Assembly (NCBI GenBank): GCA_000381585.1
Contig: KB906739.1
Coordinates: 248,001-312,000, forward strand
DNA from: Acidobacteriaceae bacterium KBS 83
Lineage (GTDB): Bacteria; Acidobacteriota; Terriglobia; Terriglobales; Acidobacteriaceae
Length of the DNA: 64,000 bases
Reading direction: 5' to 3'
Notes under the pieces: generated by a model
What the model saw: the letters and a program-made list of their open reading frames with translations, nothing else
Told to the model about the DNA's origin: nothing
Databases searched by the model: none
Program-made: the position numbers and the translations under genes
In this document: piece after piece, positions 7,471-16,587 of the stretch
Layout: every line of letters begins with the position of its first letter
How positions within the stretch are numbered: the first letter of the stretch is position 1

Positions 7471-9744
7471 CTAGAAGTGAAACCGGTAACGCACCTCGAC
7501 CGAGAGCATGCGAGGATCCCCTACGTGGCTACCGCCGAATGTATTGCTCAGATCGACCTGATAGCGATTGTTGGTGATGTTGGTGCCGATCGCGCGAACC
7601 GTCCAGCTCTCGCCGACGCTCTTGTTCAGTGCGAGGTCGAAGGTCGTGTAGCTGGGCAGATGCTGTGGTCCATCGCCGTCTAAAAACCCTGAGCCGTAGA
7701 CGACGTCGAATGCTGCAGTCGTTCTCCACGGCAGCGAGGAATCAAAGCCAGCAGTCAGCGAATTGCGCTGATCGTGGTCGAGATAGAAACCACCCTCCTC
7801 GGGCGGAGAAAAATCGGTAAGGCCCCCGGTGACTCCCCCGAAACCCTCTGCCTGCTGGTTGGAGTAGATGAGATGCGCATGGGAGTGATACTTCAGCTCC
7901 GGAGAACGAATGTTGGCCTCCCAGCCGCGTATGCGTGCACGCTCAATGGTGAGTGGGAAAAACAAGTTGGAATTACCGATTGCGTCGTGGTCGAAGAAGT
8001 TGCGCGCGCTGGTACGGAAGTTGTCGAAAGATGCGATCCATCCACGATATGGCACGACCAGGCCAACGTCGTACTGCTCGTCACGCTCGCCGTGCAGGGG
8101 CAGAAAACCGAGGTCCTGCGTCTCTGCGAATTCAAGCACTGATCCCGATACCGTATCGAGGGGCGGAGCTTGGTAATAGCGGGAATAGGATCCACGTAAT
8201 ACCCAGGCAAGCCGCGGTAATGTGATGGCCGTGCCCACACGCGGATCCCATGCGTGCTCGCTGAAGCTCCCGTCAAAGTACGTGAAGCGCAAACCACCGT
8301 TCACCGACCACCAAGGCATCACCTTCCACTGCTCCTCCACGAACGCTGCATCCACCTGCCCGTGAGGGGCAATACTCTGGTGAAACGGTGTAACGGTGGG
8401 ATCTGTCGACGTCACGGCGAAACTTCGGTCGTCCTGCTGGGCAAAAGCGTAGACACCCGCACGAAAATTGCTAGGCCCTTTGACCTGGGAGAACACCGTC
8501 TGGCCGCCCTCATAGTAGGAGATCCGGTCATCCGTCGTACTGAGCGGATCATCTGGCCCGCCAACATATGCGGCACGGTTCGCGTGAAAGAAGGGCGACA
8601 CGGTGAGCAGGGTGCCCTGACCGACGGAGTGGGTCCAGGATCCGATCGCAAAGCCGTCCTGCTCGCGATCACGGTCGCGAATGCCCGCCGCCTGTTGCTC
8701 GGCGTCATTCGGTACTTGATAGAAGTCGGCGCGAAAACCACCATCCAAACGGAACTGATCCTGCGCTGTCTTGTTGAAGATGAGCGATGTGAAACCTCCG
8801 CCGCCATCGCCTGTGTTATGCAGGTTCTGGTACGTGGGCGGTGCAAGCGCATAATCTGTGCGGTTTCCGTTGCCGCTCGCATACCACGCCAAACGCTCGG
8901 AATGGTCGCCCATGCTGATCTGATCATTGGTCGTGTTGTAAGTCCCGTAGCTGGCGATCAGTTCTCCCTGCCGATCGCGCTCAAAGCCAGTGCGGGTCGC
9001 GACATTGAAGACTCCGTAGGTACGGTCGCCATAGTCCGCCGGGTAGCCGGCGGTGCTGGCCTCCAGATAGTCCATATCCTTGGGGTCGAACTGAGGCCCT
9101 ACGTTGGTGGCAATGTTTGTGTTTGGCAAGGGGACTCCATCGATGGCCCATGTAACCTGATGACCTCCGCGCACGTGGAGCTGATCATGCACAACATAGG
9201 AGCCCGGAACAAACTGTGTAATGACCCGCAGGCTATTGCTCTGGTCCATTCCGGCATAGCTCTCGATCTGCCGGCGCGCGATCGTTGTCTCCACCGTGGA
9301 AGTTGTGGTCTCAAGCGGAACCTCCTGATCACTGACCTGAACGGTCTCGTGCGGGCCAGCGGGAAGCAGCTCAAAGTGCAGCACCGGAGCGCTTCCGCTT
9401 CGCACGAGCAATTGCTCCTGATGCGTTGCGAATCCGGCCGCAGTGACAGTCAGCCGATACTCGCCAATAGGAAGTGAATTGACTTCAAAAGTTCCTGTCG
9501 CATCGCTCTCGACCTTGATGCTGTATTGCGATGCAACTGCAACGACTACAACACTGGCTCCCGAGATGGGCCGGTGTGATGTATCGTGCACCACACCCCG
9601 CACTGTGGCTATCACTATCGCGTTCGCGGTCTGCATCATGTAGAACAGTGCACACAGCAGCGCCATCAAAGCCGCGGCTCTTACGTCCCTTCGTCGCAAC
9701 ACGTCGCTCTCCCTCTTCGCATTGGCCTGCTCAGACATGCGCAT
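7471..9744 (-). CDS. TonB-dependent outer-membrane receptor, probably copper-linked
   Basis: 757 residues. The N-terminal signal is followed by a carboxypeptidase-regulatory-like beta-sandwich (about residues 48-130, VRGVVHDTSHRPISGASVVV). Next come the plug domain (about 145-260, with TWAIDGVPLPNT) and a beta-barrel ending in aromatic Phe (RYRFHF), typical for outer-membrane insertion. Such receptors import scarce ligands using TonB energy. Placement between an exported Cys/His protein and a CusF-SCO lipoprotein suggests copper or a copper complex as ligand; this is inference from context. The ATG at 9744 has its GAGG Shine-Dalgarno buried in a hairpin (see separate entry). Confidence 0.92.
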   Translation of the reverse strand: MRMSEQANAKRESDVLRRRDVRAAALMALLCALFYMMQTANAIVIATVRGVVHDTSHRPISGASVVVVAVASQYSIKVESDATGTFEVNSLPIGEYRLTVTAAGFATHQEQLLVRSGSAPVLHFELLPAGPHETVQVSDQEVPLETTTSTVETTIARRQIESYAGMDQSNSLRVITQFVPGSYVVHDQLHVRGGHQVTWAIDGVPLPNTNIATNVGPQFDPKDMDYLEASTAGYPADYGDRTYGVFNVATRTGFERDRQGELIASYGTYNTTNDQISMGDHSERLAWYASGNGNRTDYALAPPTYQNLHNTGDGGGGFTSLIFNKTAQDQFRLDGGFRADFYQVPNDAEQQAAGIRDRDREQDGFAIGSWTHSVGQGTLLTVSPFFHANRAAYVGGPDDPLSTTDDRISYYEGGQTVFSQVKGPSNFRAGVYAFAQQDDRSFAVTSTDPTVTPFHQSIAPHGQVDAAFVEEQWKVMPWWSVNGGLRFTYFDGSFSEHAWDPRVGTAITLPRLAWVLRGSYSRYYQAPPLDTVSGSVLEFAETQDLGFLPLHGERDEQYDVGLVVPYRGWIASFDNFRTSARNFFDHDAIGNSNLFFPLTIERARIRGWEANIRSPELKYHSHAHLIYSNQQAEGFGGVTGGLTDFSPPEEGGFYLDHDQRNSLTAGFDSSLPWRTTAAFDVVYGSGFLDGDGPQHLPSYTTFDLALNKSVGESWTVRAIGTNITNNRYQVDLSNTFGGSHVGDPRMLSVEVRYRFHF

Positions 9745-9751
9745 GGGTGCT

Positions 9752-9774
9752 TGCCTCGATGATGCAACGAGGCA
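9752..9774 (-). promoter_or_regulatory. Hairpin holding the Shine-Dalgarno of the TonB receptor
   Basis: A perfect 7-bp stem (arms TGCCTCG and CGAGGCA, 9-nt loop). On the mRNA the 3' arm contains GAGG, which lies 9 nt before the ATG at 9744. Folding would hide the ribosome site. The structure is seen; control of translation is inferred. Confidence 0.5.
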
Positions 9775-9798
9775 GCGACAACCAGCGCGAAACGAGTG

Positions 9799-10155
9799 TC
9801 AGGCGACTGAGGGAGGAGCGCGGGATCCTGGAAGGCCGGCCAGGAACGTAGACAGCGCCGCGAGCTCCGCAGAAGGAGTATCTGCGACTTCCGGGGTCCG
9901 AACAATTGGCGCGCCGGTAGTGGGCAGATAAAGCGCCGGCAGGACCGCCGCGTGCGTCATGTTGGCGAACGGACAGCCTTCTGCGCGCCAGGCAGGAGCA
10001 CTGCCTTCACGTGTTGTGCCCATGCAATGATGTGCGCCGTGAACGCGGCAGCAAGCAGGCAGCAGTACCTGCGGTTGAACCAGATCGAGCGCTGTTGCGC
10101 CAGGAACAAGCAGCAGCATCCAGTACATCAACAGGTTGGCAATGAGACGCTGCAC
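9799..10155 (-). CDS. Small exported Cys/His/Met-rich protein, putative copper-binding
   Basis: 118 residues with a hydrophobic N-terminal signal (MQRLIANLLMYWMLLLVPGA). The mature protein carries a dense metal-ligand cluster, ACCRVHGAHHCM (about residues 34-45), and a second patch, EGCPFANMTHAAV (about 59-71). The C-terminal half is Pro/Ala-rich and probably disordered. I know of no named domain. From memory, similar short proteins with a CCRxxGxHHC core occur in Acidobacteria. GTG start; it heads the operon with the TonB receptor (54-bp gap) and the CusF-SCO gene. Cys, His and Met ligands plus these neighbours point to periplasmic copper binding, as DUF2946 proteins may do beside copper receptors elsewhere. 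That role is inference. Confidence 0.72.
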   Translation of the reverse strand: MQRLIANLLMYWMLLLVPGATALDLVQPQVLLPACCRVHGAHHCMGTTREGSAPAWRAEGCPFANMTHAAVLPALYLPTTGAPIVRTPEVADTPSAELAALSTFLAGLPGSRAPPSVA

Positions 10156-10294
10156 CTTTGCAGTTTAGAGCATTTCTGGGGAGGGTGAGCGGCTTCACGC
10201 TGAAAATCAGCCTCTTGATCCAGCATGTTGTGTGGCGGCCACCATTACACTGAAGGGCGTGACGGGCCTACGCGGAACTGGATTGTCGGTAGAA

Positions 10295-13000
10295 ATGCGT
10301 CAGTTGCTGGACCGGGGCGGCGTGATCCTGACCGCGAACGCGCGCGCCGCCCGTGCGCTGCACCTTCGTTATGCAGAGAGCAGGCAGGCAGAGGGAGCGG
10401 TCGCCTGGCTGACACCTCAAATCATCGACCTTCATTCGTGGCTGAGTGAACAATGGAAATCTCTGCTCCTTACGGGAACGGAAGATCGCCTGTTGCTGAA
10501 CGAATTGCAGGAACTCGTGTTATGGCAGCGCGTCATGACGCCGACGCTTGCCGGCCGCACCCTCATCGAACCAGCGCACATGGCCAAGCTGGCCCAGCAG
10601 GCATATTCCCTCCTCGCTACACACAACGCCCTTGCACGCGTCAACGATCCGCTTTGGATGGCGGAGCAGTCCGCCGAGCCCGAAGTGTTCCGTCACTGGG
10701 CGCGCGGCTTTCAGCAGGAGTGCACGCGCCATCGCTGGATCGCGCGCTGTGAACTTACAGAGGCTGTGACCTATGCTTTGCGGTTCGGGGCAATGGCACC
10801 CCCAAAAGAAATTGGATGGCTCGGTTTCGATCGCCCAACTCCTGCCGAACAAGGGCTACAGGCAGCACTCATAGCGCGTGGAACCGCGCAGCAGATGTTG
10901 GCCTGGAGAATGGAACAACGTGTGCCGCCCGCGCTCTATGCTGCAAAAAATGACAAAGACGAGACAGTGGCATGCGCTACGTGGGTCCGAAATCGACTGG
11001 AGGCGAATCCCAAAGCGCGTATTGGCATCCTTTTGCCTGACCTCGCGAACCGCCGATCACAGCTCGAGCGCGACCTGTCTACCCTGCTGAACCCGCAGCA
11101 ATTTGCCATTACGGCAGGAGCGGCGCCGGCGCTGTCCTTTGAGTTCTCGCTCGGACAGCCCCTTGCACAAGTGCCTTTGATTCATGCGGCTCTCCTGTTG
11201 CTGCGCTGGCTACGCCAGCCGCTTCCGCAGCAAGAGGTTTCCTGGCTATTACTCTCCAGCACGCTCGGCGCCGCGCAAGGCGATGCCTCCAGGGACGCAC
11301 TGGCGCATCTGGACACGAAACTGCGAAACGCGAGGTGCGCGCCGCCAGAGATAACTCTGGAGGCATTCTTGCATCGCCCGCAAACGGGTGTCCCAGCAGC
11401 TCGTTCACTGCATCACAACTTGACCGCTATGCTTCAGGAGCATCGCCGCGCTGCGCGTCGCGCCACCGGTGGCCAATGGGTGCGCCACATTACAAGCTTG
11501 CTGCTATCGGCACGATGGATCGACCAATCCAATACCTCGAGCCTCTTATTTCAAGCTCGCGAAACATGGGACCGAATGCTCGACAACGTTGCTTCACTTG
11601 ATTTCGCGAATGGTCTCTTTTCTTACCAGGATTTCCTCGCGACGCTGGAGCGGGCGGCACAGGAATTGATCTTTGCCCCAGAGTCGGGGGATGCACCTGT
11701 CCAGGTAATGGGAGCCTACGCGGCGTCCGGACAGTCATTTGACAGTGTCTGGTTTCTCGGGGCGACAGATACTGCATGGCCCACCTACAACCGGCCTAAT
11801 CCACTCTTACCTATTACGCTGCAACGCGAGTTCGACATGCCGCATGCATCTGTGGCGGACGACCATGCGGTGGCTCGACGGGCAATGGAGCGAATTGTGG
11901 AGGGTTGCGGCGAGATTGTCTGTTCCTATGCACAGATGTCCGATGATGCTTTGCAGCGTCCTTCTTCGCTGGTCAGCGACTTTGCTTCCGTAGAGATCGC
12001 AACCGAAGCTGATACGTCGCTCCCGATACGACTCGAGACCGTCGCCGACGATCATTGGATCCCTTTTACGCACACCGGCGTTGTACCCGGCGGCCATATG
12101 CCGTTAAAGCGACAGGCAGAGTGCCCGTTCCAGGCATTCATCTTTCACCGACTGCACGTGCGCGAGCTCTCCATCGCAGGGCGCGGATTGTCACCAGGCG
12201 ATCGCGGCACGCTCGTCCACAAGGTAGTGGAGGGAATTTGGTCGAAGGACCTTGGCGGCTACACGCACCTCACCAGTCATGCGGATCTGCTCAGAGCAGC
12301 GTCCGAGGGAATGCTTCGACCGCTCGTTGCGGAACATGCGGCGGCAGCGATTCGTTCCATGGGCGCGGAAGATACAGAACGGTGGGAGCGCGCATACCTC
12401 AAAGCAGAAGAGGAACGCACCGTCGATCTGGTGATGGACTGGCTTGCAGTGGACTGCGCTCGTCAACCGTTCGAGGTGCTTACTGTGGAGGAGAAGGCTA
12501 CGATCCAGGTCGGCGATCTCGTGCTGAACGTGCGAGCAGATCGCATCGACCGGATTCCGGGCGGTGAGCTGCTCATCGACTACAAGACAGGCGAGGTTTC
12601 AACAACAAGCTGGGAAGGCTCACGCCCCGAGCAACCGCAGTTGCCGCTCTATGCGGCGTTTGGCGATGCGAAGGCGCTCATTGGTGCGGTCTTCGCGCAG
12701 GTGCGCTGGCCGAAACCACTGTTCAAAGGACGGGTGAGCGATGCACGCGCAAACCTGTCAGACGCGCTCGATGCCAAGGACCCGCTGGTCACAGCGCCGT
12801 ACACCGAAGATGTGGTCGAAGAATGGCGCAGCACCCTGTTAAATCTCGCGGAAAGCTTCGTGCGTGGCGAAGCGCGAGTGGACCCGCATGTATATCCGAA
12901 GAGCTGCCAGTACTGTCCTCTGGCTGGAGTCTGCCGTGTGGCCGAATGTCGCGGCACCCCTGTGCGCGGAGATTCCGCCGAGGAAGAGGAATCAGAATGA
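10295..13000 (+). CDS. AddB-like PD-(D/E)XK nuclease with iron-staple
   Basis: About 901 residues, resembling the 'probable DNA repair protein' family that partners UvrD/AddA helicases. The N-terminus (ILTANARAARALHL) resembles a degenerate helicase region with no Walker A. The C-terminal nuclease has RADRIDRI and LLIDYKTGE (PD-(D/E)XK core). Four cysteines fit an AddB-type 4Fe-4S staple: one in AECPFQAF and three in CQYCPLAGVC (C-x2-C-x5-C). I chose the ATG at 10295. The frame also opens at a GTG (10232), but a -10-like TACACT at 10246-10251 would put the transcript start after it. The gene overlaps the next by 4 bp (ATGA), so the two products are probably one complex for double-strand-break end processing. 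Confidence 0.87.
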   Translation: MRQLLDRGGVILTANARAARALHLRYAESRQAEGAVAWLTPQIIDLHSWLSEQWKSLLLTGTEDRLLLNELQELVLWQRVMTPTLAGRTLIEPAHMAKLAQQAYSLLATHNALARVNDPLWMAEQSAEPEVFRHWARGFQQECTRHRWIARCELTEAVTYALRFGAMAPPKEIGWLGFDRPTPAEQGLQAALIARGTAQQMLAWRMEQRVPPALYAAKNDKDETVACATWVRNRLEANPKARIGILLPDLANRRSQLERDLSTLLNPQQFAITAGAAPALSFEFSLGQPLAQVPLIHAALLLLRWLRQPLPQQEVSWLLLSSTLGAAQGDASRDALAHLDTKLRNARCAPPEITLEAFLHRPQTGVPAARSLHHNLTAMLQEHRRAARRATGGQWVRHITSLLLSARWIDQSNTSSLLFQARETWDRMLDNVASLDFANGLFSYQDFLATLERAAQELIFAPESGDAPVQVMGAYAASGQSFDSVWFLGATDTAWPTYNRPNPLLPITLQREFDMPHASVADDHAVARRAMERIVEGCGEIVCSYAQMSDDALQRPSSLVSDFASVEIATEADTSLPIRLETVADDHWIPFTHTGVVPGGHMPLKRQAECPFQAFIFHRLHVRELSIAGRGLSPGDRGTLVHKVVEGIWSKDLGGYTHLTSHADLLRAASEGMLRPLVAEHAAAAIRSMGAEDTERWERAYLKAEEERTVDLVMDWLAVDCARQPFEVLTVEEKATIQVGDLVLNVRADRIDRIPGGELLIDYKTGEVSTTSWEGSRPEQPQLPLYAAFGDAKALIGAVFAQVRWPKPLFKGRVSDARANLSDALDAKDPLVTAPYTEDVVEEWRSTLLNLAESFVRGEARVDPHVYPKSCQYCPLAGVCRVAECRGTPVRGDSAEEEESE

Positions 13001-16000
13001 GCACAGCACATACACCGCCTTCAGTTACCGACGCAGCAGAACGGGCGCGGGCACTCGATCCTGGCGCTTCGTTCCTGGTGCAGGCCCCTGCGGGTTCCGG
13101 CAAAACCGAGCTACTTGCTCTTCGCTATCTCGCCCTGCTGCCCTATGTGGACGAGCCCGAACAAGTGTTGGCGATCACCTTTACACGCAAAGCAACGGCG
13201 GAGATGCGCATCCGCGTTCTTCACGCGTTGGAGAAAGCCAGCCACGGCGAAGATACGTCAGAAAATGAGCACGAGCAGGAAGTTCGCCGACTGGCAAAAG
13301 CTGCGTTGGCTCATGCGCAAACACGCGGCTGGCAGATTACCGACCAGCCACAGCGACTCAATATCCAGACGATCGACTCCCTCGCACTCTCTATCGCTTA
13401 TCAGACACCGTTGTTGTCTCGGCTGGGTGGGGAACTGACTCCTGTCGAAGACGCAATGCCGCTCTATGCGGTGGCCGCGGAGCGTACGTTGGCGCATCTT
13501 GGTGACACAACGGAGGTGGAACTTGCCGAGGCTCTGGCCGATATCCTCAAGCTGCGCGACGCAAACCTGCGCGATTGCGAATCGCTGATCGCAGGCATGC
13601 TGGCGCGTCGGGACCAATGGCTGCTCCTGCTTCCCGGCATTGTCCGAGAACATCCGCCTTGGGAGGAACTACGAGCAAGACTCGAGGAGCCCTTCCAGCG
13701 GGAGCATGCAACTTTGACTCATGCTGTTCGGGCAGAGTTCGCGCGCACCCCCGATGTGCTGCCAGAGATGCTCGCCCTCGCATCTCTTGCTTGCGACTGC
13801 GGTGTGGATGAGGCCCATCCGCTACGAGAGGCGCGCACACCAGACGACCTTTGCGATGCCGCGCATTGGCAAGCTTTGTGCTGTCTGATCCTCACAAAAT
13901 CAAATGATTGGCGAAAGCGCAGCATCATTCCAGCCAGGCAATACCCTAACCATGCAGCGCGTATGACCGCACTGGTCAATCGATTAAACGGGAACGACAC
14001 CCTTCTGGCCCTGCTCTCGAGTATCAGAACAATCCCACCCAGTACCTACAGTGCTCAGGAATGGCATACCGTCCGCAATATTTTCATCGTCCTCCGTCAT
14101 GCCATCGCGCAGTTACGCGTGGTCTTCGCGGAAGAAAACGTCATCGACTTTGCCGAGGCTGGCATCGCGGCGCATGGGGCAATTGAAAATCCCAGCGTGT
14201 TGATGCGGTTGGAAGATCGCGTGCAGCATTTGCTTATAGACGAATTTCAGGACACGTCACGTCCGCATTTCGCTCTTCTTCGCTCTCTCATTCAGGACTG
14301 GTATCCGGGCGATGGTCGTACCTGTTTCCTAGTAGGCGATCCGATGCAATCGATCTACCTCTTCCGGGACGCGGAGTCGCGACTTTTCCACCAGGTCCGC
14401 GAGCATGGAATGGAAATCGGAACATCGCATCTCGCATTGACGCCACTACAACTCTCGACAAACTTCCGCTCCGCCCCGGCGATCGTTCAGCCTGTGAATG
14501 AAGTCTTCCAGCGCGTGCTCGGATCAGAAAGCGACGATGAGGTGCAATACGCCGCTTCCACATCAAGCCAGCCTAGAGCCGTCGACGACGACGCCATGCA
14601 TCTGCATGTACAGACCTTCGAAAGGGACCGGCAATCTCCGGATGAGCTGGATGCTGCCGAGGCTGATGCGATGATTGCGGTGATCCGCTCTCACATGCGC
14701 GGCATGGAAGAAGCCCAGCGCCTGGGGTGCAAGCATCGAGTTGCAGTGCTGGCTCGGGCCCGTCCCCATCTGATCGAGATCATCCGGAGATTACGGCAGG
14801 AGCGGATTCCCTTTCGCGGGGTCAAAATCGATCTGCTGCGTGACCGGCAGGAGATTCTCGATCTGCTCTCCCTGTTTCGCGCTCTGCTGCACCCGGGGGA
14901 TAGAATCGCGTGGCTTGCAGTGTTGCGCGCGCCTTGGTGCGGGCTGACCATACCAGCGCTGCATACGATCTGCGGCGATTCTGAAGACGCAGTGCGCGAG
15001 CGAACGATCCCGGCTCTCATTCGCTCACACGAAGACCATCTAGATCCGGAAAGCCGCAGGCGAGTGCTCCACGTGCTGTCCATCTTGGAGCACGCACAAG
15101 CCAGCTACGCTGCGGGAGCGCTCGCCGCTTCTCCTGCTGGACTGGCACTGTGGCTCGAGCGAACATGGTCCGCTCTCCGTGCACCGCAGTTTCTCGACGC
15201 CGAATCAGTTGCTAACTGCCAGGCGTTCTTTGCAACTCTTGCGCAGATGCCGGCCAGTTGCTTCGGAACGCTGGATGAAGGCCTGAACCAACGGCTGGAG
15301 GAGCTATACGCACAGCCGGATCCCAATGCTTCGGAAGACTGCGGCGTGCAGCTTATGACCATTCACAGTGCGAAGGGTTTGGAGTTTGAAGTAGTCCTTG
15401 TGCCACAGCTTCAGAGATCTGGGAAACGCGATGATCCACCCCTCTTTCAGTGGATGGTACGAAAGCAGCCCGGAGGAAAAGAAGACGAGCTCCTGCTTGC
15501 TCCGATCGGTTACAAGCACGGTGACAATCCTCGCCTTTACGATTGGGTGAGTAAAAAGTCTTCGCGCCGTTTGCATCAGGAGGAGAAGCGACTGCTCTAC
15601 GTAGCGTGCTCGCGCGCTATCAATGAATTGCATCTCTTCGCAAACGTCGAGCGCAAACCAACAGGTGAACTTGCACGGCCTCGGAAGGGTACTTTGCTTG
15701 CGGCAGGATGGCCCGGATTGGAGCGGCGCATTGCAGAGGCGACGCAAGCGGTACCGGACTCCAATGTCCTAGTGATGCCTCGCACTTCCCTCTCGCCCTT
15801 ACAAGCTGGAAATGGCACGGTGGAAGCGCTGGCCGCCGCTGCGAATGAACCACTGCAGGTACTCCGTCGATTGCCGTTGAACTGTTTCTCCGATCCCGAG
15901 CCGGGGATGAGGCAACCCCATGCGACAGCTACGAGCACGATGAGCGCAAGGGAGGAAGGCGGCAGGGACAGCCGACTCGCCCGCGTCCAAGGAATCGTTC

Positions 16001-16569
16001 TTCATGCTCTGCTGGAGCAACTGGCCGTGGGCACCAGCGGTGATCATCCTGACTGGGGTCGGCTTGCGCACTCACTTCTGCGACAGCATGGACTTAGCCG
16101 TGCAGACGCGCAGTCGGCGCACGACGCCGTCATTCGCGGGCTGCAAAACGCTCTCGGGCATGACGAAGGCCGATGGCTGTTAGCGGCGCGGAGCGTCATC
16201 CCGGTCGAGCAATCCGGGAATGAAAGCTCATGGGATGTGACATCCTGGAATGAAACATCGTGGACCAGCGCCAGCAATGGACGCATGCTGCGCCAACGGC
16301 CGGACCGGGTCTTTTTCGGTGGCAGGTCGCCTGGCGCGCCCGGCGCTGAGTGTCTGTGGATTGTCGACTACAAGACCGGTCCGCTTCCCGAAGGTACGTC
16401 TCGCGAGAGCTTTCTTACGGCGAGCCGAGAGCAATATCGCAGCCAGTTGGAATCGTATAGCGAACTCTTCCGCAAATTATCAGACTTGGATGCGGCGGCC
16501 GCGCATCGAGAGCACCGTCTGGCGATCTATCATCCTATGCTGCCATGGCTCGATTGGTGGGCTTCCTAG
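12997..16569 (+). CDS. AddA-like UvrD helicase/exonuclease subunit
   Basis: 1190 residues, superfamily 1 helicase fused to a RecB-type nuclease. Motifs in order: Walker A QAPAGSGKTE, Ia ITFTRKATAEM, II LLIDEFQDTS, III VGDPMQSIYLFRDAE, IV LSTNFRSA, V MTIHSAKGLEFEVV, VI LLYVACSRA. The C-terminal nuclease has RPDRVFF and LWIVDYKTG. It unwinds and digests broken ends for RecA loading, together with the AddB-like protein. The ATG at 12997 overlaps the AddB-like stop. A longer in-frame extension to 12823 lies wholly within the upstream gene and is not protein-like. The gene ends 18 bp from the convergent phoU. Confidence 0.92.
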   Translation: MSTAHTPPSVTDAAERARALDPGASFLVQAPAGSGKTELLALRYLALLPYVDEPEQVLAITFTRKATAEMRIRVLHALEKASHGEDTSENEHEQEVRRLAKAALAHAQTRGWQITDQPQRLNIQTIDSLALSIAYQTPLLSRLGGELTPVEDAMPLYAVAAERTLAHLGDTTEVELAEALADILKLRDANLRDCESLIAGMLARRDQWLLLLPGIVREHPPWEELRARLEEPFQREHATLTHAVRAEFARTPDVLPEMLALASLACDCGVDEAHPLREARTPDDLCDAAHWQALCCLILTKSNDWRKRSIIPARQYPNHAARMTALVNRLNGNDTLLALLSSIRTIPPSTYSAQEWHTVRNIFIVLRHAIAQLRVVFAEENVIDFAEAGIAAHGAIENPSVLMRLEDRVQHLLIDEFQDTSRPHFALLRSLIQDWYPGDGRTCFLVGDPMQSIYLFRDAESRLFHQVREHGMEIGTSHLALTPLQLSTNFRSAPAIVQPVNEVFQRVLGSESDDEVQYAASTSSQPRAVDDDAMHLHVQTFERDRQSPDELDAAEADAMIAVIRSHMRGMEEAQRLGCKHRVAVLARARPHLIEIIRRLRQERIPFRGVKIDLLRDRQEILDLLSLFRALLHPGDRIAWLAVLRAPWCGLTIPALHTICGDSEDAVRERTIPALIRSHEDHLDPESRRRVLHVLSILEHAQASYAAGALAASPAGLALWLERTWSALRAPQFLDAESVANCQAFFATLAQMPASCFGTLDEGLNQRLEELYAQPDPNASEDCGVQLMTIHSAKGLEFEVVLVPQLQRSGKRDDPPLFQWMVRKQPGGKEDELLLAPIGYKHGDNPRLYDWVSKKSSRRLHQEEKRLLYVACSRAINELHLFANVERKPTGELARPRKGTLLAAGWPGLERRIAEATQAVPDSNVLVMPRTSLSPLQAGNGTVEALAAAANEPLQVLRRLPLNCFSDPEPGMRQPHATATSTMSAREEGGRDSRLARVQGIVLHALLEQLAVGTSGDHPDWGRLAHSLLRQHGLSRADAQSAHDAVIRGLQNALGHDEGRWLLAARSVIPVEQSGNESSWDVTSWNETSWTSASNGRMLRQRPDRVFFGGRSPGAPGAECLWIVDYKTGPLPEGTSRESFLTASREQYRSQLESYSELFRKLSDLDAAAAHREHRLAIYHPMLPWLDWWAS

Positions 16570-16587
16570 CGCAGCGACTTGATGGCT

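Noticed and set aside
8254-9477. A 407-codon plus-strand open frame antisense to the copper-operon TonB receptor
   Set aside because: No domain, low-complexity Arg/Val/Ala-rich protein, and it mirrors a well-supported receptor gene. Long antisense frames are common in GC-rich DNA.
12823-12996. N-terminal extension of the AddA-like gene
   Set aside because: The extension is the shadow of the AddB-like gene; the ATG at 12997 overlaps the AddB-like stop and gives the family N-terminus.
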